Origin: CAZUDO01 sp964618895
GTDB lineage: Bacteria > Desulfobacterota > Binatia > DP-6
Length of the DNA: 64,000 nucleotides
Assembly: GCA_964618895.1 (NCBI GenBank)
Contig: CAZUDO010000068.1
Coordinates: 18,199 to 82,198, forward strand
Direction of reading: 5' to 3'
The position numbers and the translations under genes were made by a program. The stretch's first letter is position 1, and each line of letters opens with the position of its first letter. Below are positions 28,983 through 38,191 of the stretch, piece by piece. The notes below the pieces were generated by a model. That model searched no databases, had not been told where the DNA came from, and saw only the letters and a list, made by a program, of their open reading frames with translations.

Positions 28983-29095
28983 CGCGGGGGCGGTGGTGCC
29001 CTCGGAGCGCCTTGAGCCGCCGTCGCGCAGCGCATGTGTGGCAGCGCGCGCCGACCGGCGGCGAACGAAGCGGAGAGGGCACCGCCGCCCCCGCG
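28983..29095. repeat. Palindromic element copy 2, inverted relative to copy 1
   Basis: Arms 28983-29003 and 29075-29095 match at 20 of 21 positions when inverted. Read on the minus strand the interior starts TCTCCGCTTCGTTCGCC and ends TCAAGGCGCTCCGA, matching copy 1. Between the two copies a smaller 9-bp inverted repeat (28921-28929 with 28966-28974) also occurs, so almost the whole gap can fold. Confidence 0.8.
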
Positions 29096-29125
29096 GACTG
29101 ACGCCCGCCGGCCCCAGCCCGCGCG

Positions 29126-30883
29126 CTACGCCGCCGCAGCCACCGCCGACACGTCGCGCGGTAGGCGAACGGTGAAGACGGAGCCCGCACCCGGCGTGCT
29201 GTCGACGGCAACGGTACCGCCCAGCTGTTCGACGAAGCGGTGCACGATGTAGAGTCCGAGCCCCGTGCCGCCGTAGCGGCGCGAGTCCGACCCGTCGCCC
29301 TGACGGAACATGTCGAAAATCACCGCACGGTCCTCGGGACAGATGCCGATGCCGGTGTCGGCCACGCGCAGCACGAGCGCGTCGCCCTCCGCGATCAGCG
29401 CCACCTGCACGCTCCCCCGTTCGGTGAACTTGAGCGCGTTGCCGACCAGGTTGCGCAGCACGATCGTGAGCTTGCGCGCGTCGGACACGAGCGTGACCGG
29501 CGGCGCCTCCTGGGCCCACTCGAGCACGACCCCCGGGTTGCAGGGAATGCGCGCGCACGACTCCCCCAGCGCCCGCCACCACGCCGGCAGCGCCACCGGG
29601 GCCAGCTCGAGCTGGTCGCGCCCCGCCTCCAGGCGCCCGATCTCGAGCGTGCCCTCGATGAGGGCGAGGAGCTCACGCCCGGCCAGCTCGATGCGGGACA
29701 GACACTCGAGCGTATCCACCTGCGGGTCGCGGCCCATCTCGGAGAAGCCCAGGATCACGTTGAGCGGCGTCCGCAGCTCGTGCGACATCGTCGACACGAA
29801 CTCCGACTTGAGACGGCTGGCGCGCCGGAGATCGGTCACCAGCTGCGCGTTGTGCAGGGCCAGCGCCGCCTGGTCGGCGAGCCCGCGGGCGAGCAGCTGC
29901 TCGCTGGCGGTGAAGGGCACGTCGTCCTTGCGAACGAAGGCCAGAATGCCCAGCACCTCGGCGCCGTAGCGCATGACCACATAGAGCACGCGATGCACGC
30001 CCCGTTCCCGGAGCAGGGGCACGACCGCACTGTGCGGATCGTCCTCCGGCATGCGCAGCGCATCCCGCTCGAGCACGCTGGCGACGAAGGGCAGCTCGTC
30101 CGGCACCTCGAGACCGAGAAGCCACGCCATCCGCTCGTCGGCCGGCGCGGCCACTTCCACGCGATGCATGCGCCGCTCCCGATCGCGCTGCGCGAGCACG
30201 GCCGCATCCACCGCCAGGAGCTGCCTCCCGCGCTCGACCACCCGGGTCATCACCGATCCGAGGTCCGCATGCCCCACCAGCTCGCGGGTGAGCGCCACCA
30301 GCTGTTCCTGTTGCCAGGTTTGCTCGAACAGGCGCGCCCGGTAGGCATCGACCAGGTACGCGCCGACCATCGCCACGGCGCTGCCGAGGAGCATGGCCGG
30401 CACGGCAGACATGTTTCGCGGCTCGGGCAGTCCGAAGTAGATGTGGAGGTAGCCGGCCAACGTCACCCCGGCGACCACGACCTGCGGTCCGAGCCCCCAC
30501 GGCAGCAACAAGGTCGTGCCAAGCAGGATGATCGCCAGCACCGCCGGCGCGATCTCCGGCCCGCCGGGAAGGCGATTCAGGTAGGCCGTCAGCCCGAGCG
30601 TCAGCACCACGACGTACGCGAGCGCCAACCGCACGACGTGCTGGCGCAGCGCGGGTACGGTCGTGAGGACGGAGACGCCGACGCAGACGGTCGCATACGC
30701 CACCAGGGCGTCGATGCGGAGGGCGCGTACCGCCGAAGGACCGACGATCAGCTCGACGATCCACACGACGATCCCGAACAGCCCGAGCCCGAGGCACCAG
30801 CGCAGGCGCGTCAGGACGAGGTCGTTGCGCTCGGCACGGTAGATCGGGTCCCAGGCGCTCGACGGCTGCGCGTGCCGTAGCAT
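29126..30883 (-). CDS. Membrane sensor histidine kinase (6-TM, GAF, HisKA, HATPase)
   Basis: A 585-residue kinase with the same plan as the kinase at 26929 but clearly diverged. Six membrane helices in the first 200 residues (LGLGLFGIVVWIVELIV, LALAYVVVLTLGLTAYL, AVLAIILLGTTLLLPWG), then a GAF domain (about 215-350). HisKA follows with SHELRTPLN (His368), and HATPase boxes NLVGNALKF, DTGIGICPED and GGTGLGLYIV. It converges on the other kinase across the palindromic gap. Start ATG 30883; a TTG lies six codons upstream. No partner regulator adjacent. Confidence 0.92.
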   Translation of the reverse strand: MLRHAQPSSAWDPIYRAERNDLVLTRLRWCLGLGLFGIVVWIVELIVGPSAVRALRIDALVAYATVCVGVSVLTTVPALRQHVVRLALAYVVVLTLGLTAYLNRLPGGPEIAPAVLAIILLGTTLLLPWGLGPQVVVAGVTLAGYLHIYFGLPEPRNMSAVPAMLLGSAVAMVGAYLVDAYRARLFEQTWQQEQLVALTRELVGHADLGSVMTRVVERGRQLLAVDAAVLAQRDRERRMHRVEVAAPADERMAWLLGLEVPDELPFVASVLERDALRMPEDDPHSAVVPLLRERGVHRVLYVVMRYGAEVLGILAFVRKDDVPFTASEQLLARGLADQAALALHNAQLVTDLRRASRLKSEFVSTMSHELRTPLNVILGFSEMGRDPQVDTLECLSRIELAGRELLALIEGTLEIGRLEAGRDQLELAPVALPAWWRALGESCARIPCNPGVVLEWAQEAPPVTLVSDARKLTIVLRNLVGNALKFTERGSVQVALIAEGDALVLRVADTGIGICPEDRAVIFDMFRQGDGSDSRRYGGTGLGLYIVHRFVEQLGGTVAVDSTPGAGSVFTVRLPRDVSAVAAAA

Positions 30884-31054
30884 ACGCCCCTCACCGTGCA
30901 AGGCGTGTTCCAGCGTGATCTACACAGCGGGTGCGGGATCGGCGGCGGGGACGGCCGGCCGTGCGCCCGTCTTCTGACACCCCATCAGGCGGCAAAACAG
31001 CTTGACGCTGCAGGGTCGATAGGCTTTTGTTCCCGGGTCGGAGGATTTCGCCCC

Positions 31055-33490
31055 ATGTGTCACCGGTTGCCCCGTGCCCTGCTCGTCCTCACCTGCCTCT
31101 GTCTGTTCCCGTTCACGCCCCAGGCGGCCACCAAGGCGCGCATCCAGTGGTGCGACGCCCGCTTCATCGTGCCGGGAGCCCGTCTCACCCTGGCCCCGGC
31201 TGCCGCACCCGCATTCGACGTCGTGGCGCTGGGAGCACAGCGCATCCGGATCGCCAATTGCGCCGCCGTCACGCCCAGGGGGAAGGCCCTGCGCGACGGC
31301 AGCATCAAGCTGTCGGCGACATGGAAGAACTGCGGCGGCTTCAAGAAGCTCGTGCTGCGTGGCACGCTCGACGCCGACTGCACACGCCTGGCGGGCGTGA
31401 TGAAGGCCAAGAAGTGGAAGCCGCGCTTCACGGCCACCGCGTCGTCATGCGGCGACGGCATGCTCGATGCCGGCAACGCCGAGGAGTGCGAGCCGGCCGG
31501 GGGCCCGACCTGCAGCCAGGCCTGCCGCGCGATCGTCGCCCCGCCGCTCACGTCGACGACGGTCACCCCGGTCACGTCGACCACGGTCACCTCCACCACG
31601 ATGCCGGGCTGCGGGGCCCTGTGCGGCAACGGGCAGATCGACGCCGGCTGCGGAGAGGAGTGCGACGGCGACGACATGGGCGACGCCGCGTGCCCCGTCG
31701 GCGGCACGCCGGGCGCGGTGCCGGAGTGCACCGGCGATTGCCGGCTCGACCTGAGCGAGTGCGGCTGCGACGGGGGCGCGTTCACCAGCACGTGGGAGGC
31801 CATCCAGACGGTCGTGTTCGCCCACGGCCAGTGCGCCGACGCCGTGTGCCACGGCAGCCCGGCCCTGCAGGGCGGCCTCGACCTCACGCCCGTCAACGCC
31901 TACGCCAACCTGGTCGACGTGCACGCTGCCAACGGCCCGCTCCTGCGCGTCAAGCCCGAAGAGCCCGAGGAGAGCGAGCTGTTCCTTCGCCTCGCCGCGC
32001 GCACGGCGCCGGGCGCGTACGACGCTCCGCACGGCACCCCGATGCCGCTCGGCGCGCAGCCGGCGATCACGGAGAACGCGCTCGAGGTATTGAAGCGGTG
32101 GATCCGCGTCGGCGCGCCGGACGAGGGCGTCGTCCTGGGGACCGCCGAGCTCCTCAACGTCTGCCTTCCGCCACCCACCCCCCAGAAGATCGACCCGCTG
32201 CCGCCACCCCCGGCGGGCGAAGGGCTGCAGCTCTACGCCCCGCCGTGGCCCATTCCCGCCGACGACGAGGACGAGGTCTGCTACGCCACCTATTACAATG
32301 TCACCAAGGTCGCCGGGCTCGTGCCCGACGACGCCCTGGTGCCGTGCCCGAGCCTCTTCCTCGGCCCTACCAATCCAAGCCAGCAGTGCTGGGCGTACAA
32401 GTCGTCCGTCCTGGCCCAGGATCCGAACTCGCACCACAGCCTGATCTACGTCTACAGCGGCGTGCTCGGCGTCGGCGACGCGTCGTGGGGGGCCTGGACC
32501 TGCAAAGGTGGCCCGCACGACGGCCTGCCCTGCGATCCCACCCGGATCGGCGAGCCGGCTACGGCGGGCGGCGCCGACTGCGGACCGCGCAGCGGCTGCA
32601 CCACGCCGATCACGACCGGCGTCGGCTGCATCGGCTTCGGGCCCTACGACTACCAGCAGACCAACATCCAGATCGGCGGGTCTCAGGAGCCCCGCTTCGA
32701 CCTGCACTTCGCGCCCGGCGCCTACGCCCCGATGCCGTCTCAGGGCGTCATCGTGTGGAACTCCCACGGGTTCAACCTGACCGACATTCCCACCACCAAC
32801 GAGCAATACCTGAACCTCGACTTCGCGCAGCAGAGCGCCGGGGATCAGCGCTTCCAGGTGCAGCCGCTGTTCGACTCGCGGAGAATATTCTGGGACGGCG
32901 AGAGCGTGCTGCCGTTCCAGAGCCGGGAGTTCTGTGCGACCCACACCTTCGACCCGAACACGCAGCTCTTCTACATGAGCTCCCACACCCATCGCTTCGG
33001 CCGGCGCTTCCGGGTCTGGGAACCACCCAACGCGAGCTGCCAGACCGTGCTCGGGTGCCTCCCCGACGAGACACGAACCCCGCTCTACGAGAGCACGGAC
33101 TATACCGATCCGGTGCAGCTCTACTTCGATCCCCCGGTGGCCATCACGGCGCCGGAGGCCCGCAACCGGCGCTACAAGTTCTGCTCTCTGTACGACAACG
33201 GCGCCAGCGACCCGGGCAAGGTGAAGCGTCGCTCGACATCGCCCGCGGCACCGCCCCCACTGACCGGCCTGCTGGGCGGCCCGTGCGCCATTACCGAGGT
33301 CGCGTGCATGGACGGCCCGCGCAAGGGCCAGCCGTGCGGTGGCGGTGGCGGTGGCGAGCCCGATCACGCCGTCTGCGACTCCAGCCCCGGGTTGGGCGAC
33401 GGGCTCTGCGATGCCTGCCCGGTGAAGGGCGGCGTCACCACCGAGGACGAGATGTTCATCCTGCTTGGCGCGTTCTACATCGCGCCCTGA
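31055..33490 (+). CDS. Secreted copper type II (PHM/DBM-like) monooxygenase-fold protein with Cys-rich N-region
   Basis: An 811-residue exported protein. Signal peptide at about 1-27, then a 120-residue domain (KARIQWCDARFIVPGARLTLAP), Cys-rich DUF4215-like motifs (CGDGMLDAGNAEECEP, CGNGQIDAGCGEECDGDDMGD) joined by a Thr-rich linker, and a heme-like CX4CH motif (CADAVCHGSPALQGGLDL) in a cytochrome-like domain. The last 450 residues resemble ascorbate-dependent copper monooxygenases: His pair in NSHHSLIYVYSG, later HTHRFGRRFRVW. GGAGG precedes the ATG by about 10 bases. Redox role and substrate unknown. Confidence 0.7.
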   Translation: MCHRLPRALLVLTCLCLFPFTPQAATKARIQWCDARFIVPGARLTLAPAAAPAFDVVALGAQRIRIANCAAVTPRGKALRDGSIKLSATWKNCGGFKKLVLRGTLDADCTRLAGVMKAKKWKPRFTATASSCGDGMLDAGNAEECEPAGGPTCSQACRAIVAPPLTSTTVTPVTSTTVTSTTMPGCGALCGNGQIDAGCGEECDGDDMGDAACPVGGTPGAVPECTGDCRLDLSECGCDGGAFTSTWEAIQTVVFAHGQCADAVCHGSPALQGGLDLTPVNAYANLVDVHAANGPLLRVKPEEPEESELFLRLAARTAPGAYDAPHGTPMPLGAQPAITENALEVLKRWIRVGAPDEGVVLGTAELLNVCLPPPTPQKIDPLPPPPAGEGLQLYAPPWPIPADDEDEVCYATYYNVTKVAGLVPDDALVPCPSLFLGPTNPSQQCWAYKSSVLAQDPNSHHSLIYVYSGVLGVGDASWGAWTCKGGPHDGLPCDPTRIGEPATAGGADCGPRSGCTTPITTGVGCIGFGPYDYQQTNIQIGGSQEPRFDLHFAPGAYAPMPSQGVIVWNSHGFNLTDIPTTNEQYLNLDFAQQSAGDQRFQVQPLFDSRRIFWDGESVLPFQSREFCATHTFDPNTQLFYMSSHTHRFGRRFRVWEPPNASCQTVLGCLPDETRTPLYESTDYTDPVQLYFDPPVAITAPEARNRRYKFCSLYDNGASDPGKVKRRSTSPAAPPPLTGLLGGPCAITEVACMDGPRKGQPCGGGGGGEPDHAVCDSSPGLGDGLCDACPVKGGVTTEDEMFILLGAFYIAP

Positions 33491-33508
33491 CCCGTGCAGG
33501 GGGCCCGC

Positions 33509-33949
33509 ATGCTGCTGCTCGTATTGTCGGTGCTGGCGCTTGGGGCCGTGATCGCCGGCGGTGCCGGCTTTCCGCCGCCGATGACCGACGCCCTCCGCAC
33601 CGCGAAGCACATCTACGTGTCCACGCGGCGGGCCGACGGCAGCGAGAGCCAGGTCGTCCCCGTGTGGTTCATCTACGACGGCGACGCCATCCTCTTCACG
33701 ACCGGCCCGAGCAGCCACAAGGTGCGCCGCATCCGCCGCGGCAGTTCGCTGTTCGTCCGCGTCGGCGACGCGAGCGCGGAGCGCGTCGTCGGCCACGCCG
33801 AGCTGGTCGACGATCCCGCCGTCGCCGTCCGCATGGCGCCGGTGTACCGGCAGAAGTACTGGATCGCCTGGCTCGGGTTCTTCGTGCCGGACCCGGAGCG
33901 GGTGCGGACCGGGAAGACACTGCTGGTGCGGGTCACACCCGAGAGCTGA
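33509..33949 (+). CDS. Pyridoxamine-phosphate-oxidase-like split-barrel protein, exported/anchored
   Basis: A 146-residue product: an N-terminal hydrophobic segment (LLLVLSVLALGAVIAGGAG) followed by a flavin-reductase-type split barrel (AKHIYVSTRRADGSESQVVPVWFIYDGDAILFTTG, SSHKVRRIRRGSSLFVRVG, GHAELVDDP). Members bind FMN or F420. Ends PESstop before a convergent RNase D gene. Start ATG 33509 with AGGGGG ahead; a GTG lies at 33494. It follows the copper monooxygenase gene by 18 bases and is probably co-transcribed. Confidence 0.75.
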   Translation: MLLLVLSVLALGAVIAGGAGFPPPMTDALRTAKHIYVSTRRADGSESQVVPVWFIYDGDAILFTTGPSSHKVRRIRRGSSLFVRVGDASAERVVGHAELVDDPAVAVRMAPVYRQKYWIAWLGFFVPDPERVRTGKTLLVRVTPES

Positions 33950-34030
33950 CCCCGCCGGGCACGTGTCTGCCGAACTGGGCGATGCCTCCTGCGCGTACCA
34001 GCGCCGGACGTGGCGCATGATCCCGTACGT

Positions 34031-35242
34031 CTACTGAGGGGTACGGCCCGGGACGGGCGTGCTCACGACCTCGCGCCGGCCCGCGTCGTAGCGCATGGAC
34101 AGCTCGCCGCGGGCGATGGCAAGGAGCGTGTCCCCCACCAACGTGCGCCGCCAGCCATGCACGACGGCGACGTGGGCGAGGGCCGCCTCGTCGCCGGGGG
34201 CCAGGGCATAGGTGGCGAGCGCCTCGATGTCGCGCGCACTCGCGATCACCTCGGGGGCAACGTCCTGATCCTCCGCCACCGTGTGGACGGCGGCACGCAG
34301 GAGCGCCGTGAGTCCGGGCGGGGGTGTCCGGCGCCGCTGCCGCTCCGGCGCCTCGGGCCAGTGCGCTTCTGGGCAGACGAGGCCTTCGCGGATCGCAGCC
34401 AGCAGCGCGCGGCCGTGGCGGTCGACCGTGCCACCCGAGAGCCCGCGCACCTGCCGGAGCTCGTCCGTGCTCTCGACCGGTCGCATCGCCAGGGCGGTGA
34501 GCACGACGTCGTTTGCGATGAAGTTGGGGCGGATGTTGGCGCGGCTGGCCGCCTGCTCGCGCCAGGCTGCCACCGCGCGCAGCACCGCGAGCTCACGCCC
34601 GCGTAGGCGCTGCCACCCTTTCACGCTCCGGTAGCGCTCATCAGGAGGGGTGGTCACGAAGCGGGCGGCGTCTTCGAGCTCGCGCAGCTCCTCCTCCGCC
34701 CACGCCACCCGTCCGCGGCGCTCGAGGTCCGTGCGCAGGGTATCGTGCATGGCCAACAGGTGGAGCACGTCCTCGCTGGCGTACGACAGCTGCTCGGGTC
34801 GGAGCGGGCGGCGGGTCCAGTCGGTGTAGGTCTGATCCTTGCGCAGGCGTATCTTGCTCACGCGCTCGAGCAGCGCCCCGAGGCCGACCTGCAGTCCATA
34901 GCCGAGGAACGCCGCCACCACCTGCGTGTCGACGACGCCCCGCATCGGCTCCCCCATGAGGGTCGCGAAAATCTCGAGGTCCTGGCCCCCGCCATGGAGC
35001 ACGACCGGTACGGCGGGATCGCGCAGCAGCGGGAAGAGCGGGGACAGGTCCGGCATGGCGAGCGCATCGATGACCGCCACCTCGGCGCCATCGGTCGCCA
35101 CCTGTACGACCCCCAGGATCGGCCGATACGTGCGCTCCCACACGAACTCGGTGTCGAGCGCGAGCCGGCCCGCGGCCCGGATCTCCCCCACCAGCGTAGC
35201 GAGCTCGGCGGCGTTGGTGAGCAGACGAGTGGAGGCGATCAC
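34031..35242 (-). CDS. rnd: Ribonuclease D
   Basis: 3'-5' exoribonuclease for tRNA and small RNA 3' processing, 403 residues. DEDD motifs are visible: Exo I LALDTEFVWERTY, Exo II VLHGGGQDLEIF, and an Exo III region with YASEDVLHLLAM (tyrosine type). Two HRDC domains follow (about 205-280 and 300-385). The GTG at 35242 gives the usual N-terminus (VIASTRLLTNAAELATLV); upstream residues look like noise. Divergent from the NtrC-type regulator. Confidence 0.92.
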   Translation of the reverse strand: MIASTRLLTNAAELATLVGEIRAAGRLALDTEFVWERTYRPILGVVQVATDGAEVAVIDALAMPDLSPLFPLLRDPAVPVVLHGGGQDLEIFATLMGEPMRGVVDTQVVAAFLGYGLQVGLGALLERVSKIRLRKDQTYTDWTRRPLRPEQLSYASEDVLHLLAMHDTLRTDLERRGRVAWAEEELRELEDAARFVTTPPDERYRSVKGWQRLRGRELAVLRAVAAWREQAASRANIRPNFIANDVVLTALAMRPVESTDELRQVRGLSGGTVDRHGRALLAAIREGLVCPEAHWPEAPERQRRRTPPPGLTALLRAAVHTVAEDQDVAPEVIASARDIEALATYALAPGDEAALAHVAVVHGWRRTLVGDTLLAIARGELSMRYDAGRREVVSTPVPGRTPQ

Positions 35243-35423
35243 GGTGGAGCTGTCAGCTATCCTGCCACGCGTCCACTCGCAACACCCGGCGGCCCGCCCA
35301 CGCCCGGCCCGAATCCACCCTGGGACATACAGAGTGCGATCGGATTGACCGGATGACGTAGTCCTACCCATTCTCTCCCATCATAGGTAAGCGCGAGTCA
35401 CTACGACGGGGGAGGCGGATCAC

Positions 35424-36818
35424 ATGGACGGCCACGGGGGAGGCGCACGGATCCACGTGCTCGTGCTTGACGCGGACGCGGACGAGGCCGCCCGGATACG
35501 CCAGGCGTTGCTCGACGCCGACATCGGCGTCCGGGTGACCACCGTGACCCGGCTGCGCACCGCGCTCGATCTCCTGCACGATCCCACCGTCGGCTGCGTG
35601 CTGACTGACCTGCGGCTCCCCGACGCCGACGGGGTCGAGATCGTGCATACTCTGCGCACGCGCCGGCGCGACGTTCCGGTGCTGGTCGTCACCGCGGCCG
35701 GCTCGGACACCCTGGCCGTCGCCGCCCTCAAGACCGGCGCCGCCGACTACGTCCGTCGCGACGGTCACCATCTGCAGACGCTCCCCGGGCTGGTGCGCGA
35801 AGCCCTCGGGCGCTCGGCCCTGACGCGCCTGGACGACGGGTCGGCACTCAACGGCCACCACCCCCCGCTCCCGGCCCGCCCGCTCCCCTTTCTCGCCACC
35901 ACCGCCTGCATGCGCGCGGTGACAGGCCAGGTCGAGCGGGCCGCGTCCAGCGGCGTGCCCGTCCTCATCGAGGGCGAGACCGGCACCGGCAAAGAACTCA
36001 TCGCGCACGCCATCCACGATACCGGTCCGCGGCGCGACGCTCCGTTCGTCGTCCAGAACTGCGCCGCCCTTTCCGAGTCGCTCCTCGAGAGCGAGCTGTT
36101 CGGCCACCTGCGCGGGGCGTTCACGGGCGCCGAGCGCGACCGGCGCGGCCTGTTCGACGAGGCGGGCACGGGCACCGTGTTCCTCGACGAGATCGCCGAG
36201 ACGCCCGTCGCCATCCAAGCGAAGCTCCTGCGCGTCCTGCAGCACGAGGAGGTGAAGGCCGTCGGTGCCGACCGGGTACGGCGCGTGCGCGCCCGCATCG
36301 TGGCAGCCACCAACCGCCCCCTGGAAGCCGAGGTGCAGGCCGGACGCTTCCGCGCCGATCTCTTCTACCGTCTGAGTGTGTTTCCCATGCGTGTCCCGCC
36401 CCTCCGGCACCGTGCCGCCGACATTCCCCTGCTGGCGGCGCACTTCCTCGCGCGGGCCGAGGCTCGCGAAGGGCGCACCACCGGCGGCCTCGACGCGGAG
36501 ACCGTGCGCCTGCTGCGCGGCTACCGCTGGCCCGGAAACGTCCGCGAGCTGGAGAACGAGATCCACCGCCTCGTGCTGTCGGTCGATCCCGGCGAGCGCC
36601 TCCGGCCGCACCACCTCGCGCACCACGTCCGCCAGGGCGACCTCGCCCGCATCGACGAGCCGCTGACCCGCATCCTGGCCCGGGTAGAGCTGGCCCTCAT
36701 CCTCGAGCGCCTGCGGCACAAGGCCACCAAGAGCGAAGCCGCCCGCAGCCTCGGCATCACGCGCGAGGCCCTGTACCAGAAGATGCGGCGCCTCGGCATC
36801 GCCACCCGCGGCGCGTAG
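35424..36818 (+). CDS. NtrC-family sigma-54-dependent response regulator
   Basis: A 464-residue activator. A receiver domain at 10-125 has acceptor D62 (VLTDLRLPDADG), acidic pocket D16/D18 and Lys103 (LKTGAADYV). The AAA+ domain (about 155-385) has Walker A GETGTGKE (184-191), the sigma-54 contact loop GAFTGA (231-236), Walker B VFLDEI, and arginine fingers after FRADLFYRL. The Fis-type HTH is at the end (TKSEAARSLGITREALYQKMRRLGI). Probable partner of one of the orphan kinases in this window. The start at 35424 follows GGAGG. Confidence 0.95.
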   Translation: MDGHGGGARIHVLVLDADADEAARIRQALLDADIGVRVTTVTRLRTALDLLHDPTVGCVLTDLRLPDADGVEIVHTLRTRRRDVPVLVVTAAGSDTLAVAALKTGAADYVRRDGHHLQTLPGLVREALGRSALTRLDDGSALNGHHPPLPARPLPFLATTACMRAVTGQVERAASSGVPVLIEGETGTGKELIAHAIHDTGPRRDAPFVVQNCAALSESLLESELFGHLRGAFTGAERDRRGLFDEAGTGTVFLDEIAETPVAIQAKLLRVLQHEEVKAVGADRVRRVRARIVAATNRPLEAEVQAGRFRADLFYRLSVFPMRVPPLRHRAADIPLLAAHFLARAEAREGRTTGGLDAETVRLLRGYRWPGNVRELENEIHRLVLSVDPGERLRPHHLAHHVRQGDLARIDEPLTRILARVELALILERLRHKATKSEAARSLGITREALYQKMRRLGIATRGA

Positions 36819-36879
36819 GCCCACAACCGTGCAACCGGGCTCGCAGCCACACGCGGGCTACGCTAGCATCGCCTGCCCC

Positions 36880-37770
36880 ATGACCCGCATGCTCGACATC
36901 CTGCACGTCGACGCGTTCACCACCACGCCCTTCGCTGGCAACCCGGCGGGCGTCGTCCTCGATGGCACCGGGCTGAACCCGACGCAGATGCAGGCCATCG
37001 CCGGCGAGATGCAGCTGGCGGAGACCGCGTTTCTCGACACACCCACCGACGCCCTTGCCGACTACCGGCTGCGCTGGTTCACGCCGACCCGCGAGGTCGC
37101 CTTTTGCGGTCACGCCACCGTCGCCACCGCGCACGCACTGGTCGAGGCCGGCCGCACGCGTACGGACCGGCTCGTCTTCGACACGCTCGGCGGACCGCTC
37201 CCCGTGGCGATCGATCGCGGCGGCGACGACACCACCTTCTGGCTCGAGCCCGCGCTTCCCACCTGCACCCCGTTCGCGGGCGTGCTCACCGACCTGCTCT
37301 ACTACCTGGGTATGGACGGCTGCGGCGCGTGGGCGCCCGCCGTGCTCTCGAGCGAGGGCGACGTGCTCATACCGGCCGAGAGTCTGGCCCAGCTCCGCGG
37401 CCTGATGCCCGACCTCCACGGGCTCGGTACGCTGACGCGGAGCGCGGACCTGCGCGGGGTATGCGTCGTGACGCGCGAGGGGGTGAGTCCCGGCTCGCAG
37501 ACGCACGCGCGCTTCTTCGCGCCCGCCTACGGAGTCCCGGAGGACCGCGTCACGGGCTCGGTGCACGCGGCCATTCCCGTGTGGCTGTGGGAGGCCGGCG
37601 TACTGCGAGCGCCCGGCGGCGTTGCCCGGTTCACCGCCGAGCAGGGGGACGACCTCGGGCGGCCGGGACGGCTGCAGGTCGAGTTGCACGTCGCCGGCGG
37701 GGTCCCGGCCCGCGTTCGGGTGGGGGGCCGTGCCGTCACCGTCATCACCGGACGGGTCCGGGTCCCGTAA
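36880..37770 (+). CDS. PhzF-family isomerase/epimerase
   Basis: A 296-residue PhzF/diaminopimelate-epimerase-fold protein. N-terminal signature HVDAFTTTPFAGNPAGVVLDG, catalytic Glu in MQLAETAFL, then RWFTPTREVAFCGHATVATAHAL and the second-domain block GVPEDRVTGSVHAAIPVWLW. The family covers phenazine biosynthesis isomerases and uncharacterised enzymes; no phenazine genes are near, so the substrate is open. ATG at 36880 used. Confidence 0.9.
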   Translation: MTRMLDILHVDAFTTTPFAGNPAGVVLDGTGLNPTQMQAIAGEMQLAETAFLDTPTDALADYRLRWFTPTREVAFCGHATVATAHALVEAGRTRTDRLVFDTLGGPLPVAIDRGGDDTTFWLEPALPTCTPFAGVLTDLLYYLGMDGCGAWAPAVLSSEGDVLIPAESLAQLRGLMPDLHGLGTLTRSADLRGVCVVTREGVSPGSQTHARFFAPAYGVPEDRVTGSVHAAIPVWLWEAGVLRAPGGVARFTAEQGDDLGRPGRLQVELHVAGGVPARVRVGGRAVTVITGRVRVP

Positions 37771-37789
37771 ACCTGCTACAAGACACTCC

Positions 37790-38191
37790 ATGCGGACCAT
37801 CGGCGCCGTCACCCTGATTGTCACCGGAGCATTCTCCGCGGTTGCTCGTGCGGCCGACTGGACCCCGAGCGCCTGGGCCAAGGAAAGCACGGTCGACCTC
37901 CGCACTACGGCGGCGGGCGACAAGGACCACTGGTTCCCGGTGTGGCTGGTCGTACTCGACGATCAACTCTACGTCCGGCTCGGCAGCCGGGCAGCCGGGC
38001 GGATCGAGGGCAGCACCACCAAGCCGATCGTGGGCGTGCGCATCGCCGGCCAGCAGTTCGACCGCGTGCGCGGCGAACCCGCACCCGACCTCGCCGGGCG
38101 GGTTGCCAAGGCCATGGGCGACAAGTACTGGTCCGACGTGTTCGTGCGCTGGGTCGACCACCCGCTCACGTTGCGGCTGGTTCCCGAGTAA
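37790..38191 (+). CDS. Small exported protein resembling DUF2255/split-barrel reductases
   Basis: A 133-residue product with a signal peptide (about 1-21, ending ARAAD). The mature part reads TVDLRTTAAGDKDHWFPVWLVVLDDQLYVRLGSRA, then GQQFDRVRG, patterns seen in DUF2255 and related F420/flavin split-barrel proteins. Its last 26 bases overlap the end of the convergent protease gene. It follows the PhzF gene by 19 bases. Assignment to the fold is tentative. Confidence 0.6.
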   Translation: MRTIGAVTLIVTGAFSAVARAADWTPSAWAKESTVDLRTTAAGDKDHWFPVWLVVLDDQLYVRLGSRAAGRIEGSTTKPIVGVRIAGQQFDRVRGEPAPDLAGRVAKAMGDKYWSDVFVRWVDHPLTLRLVPE

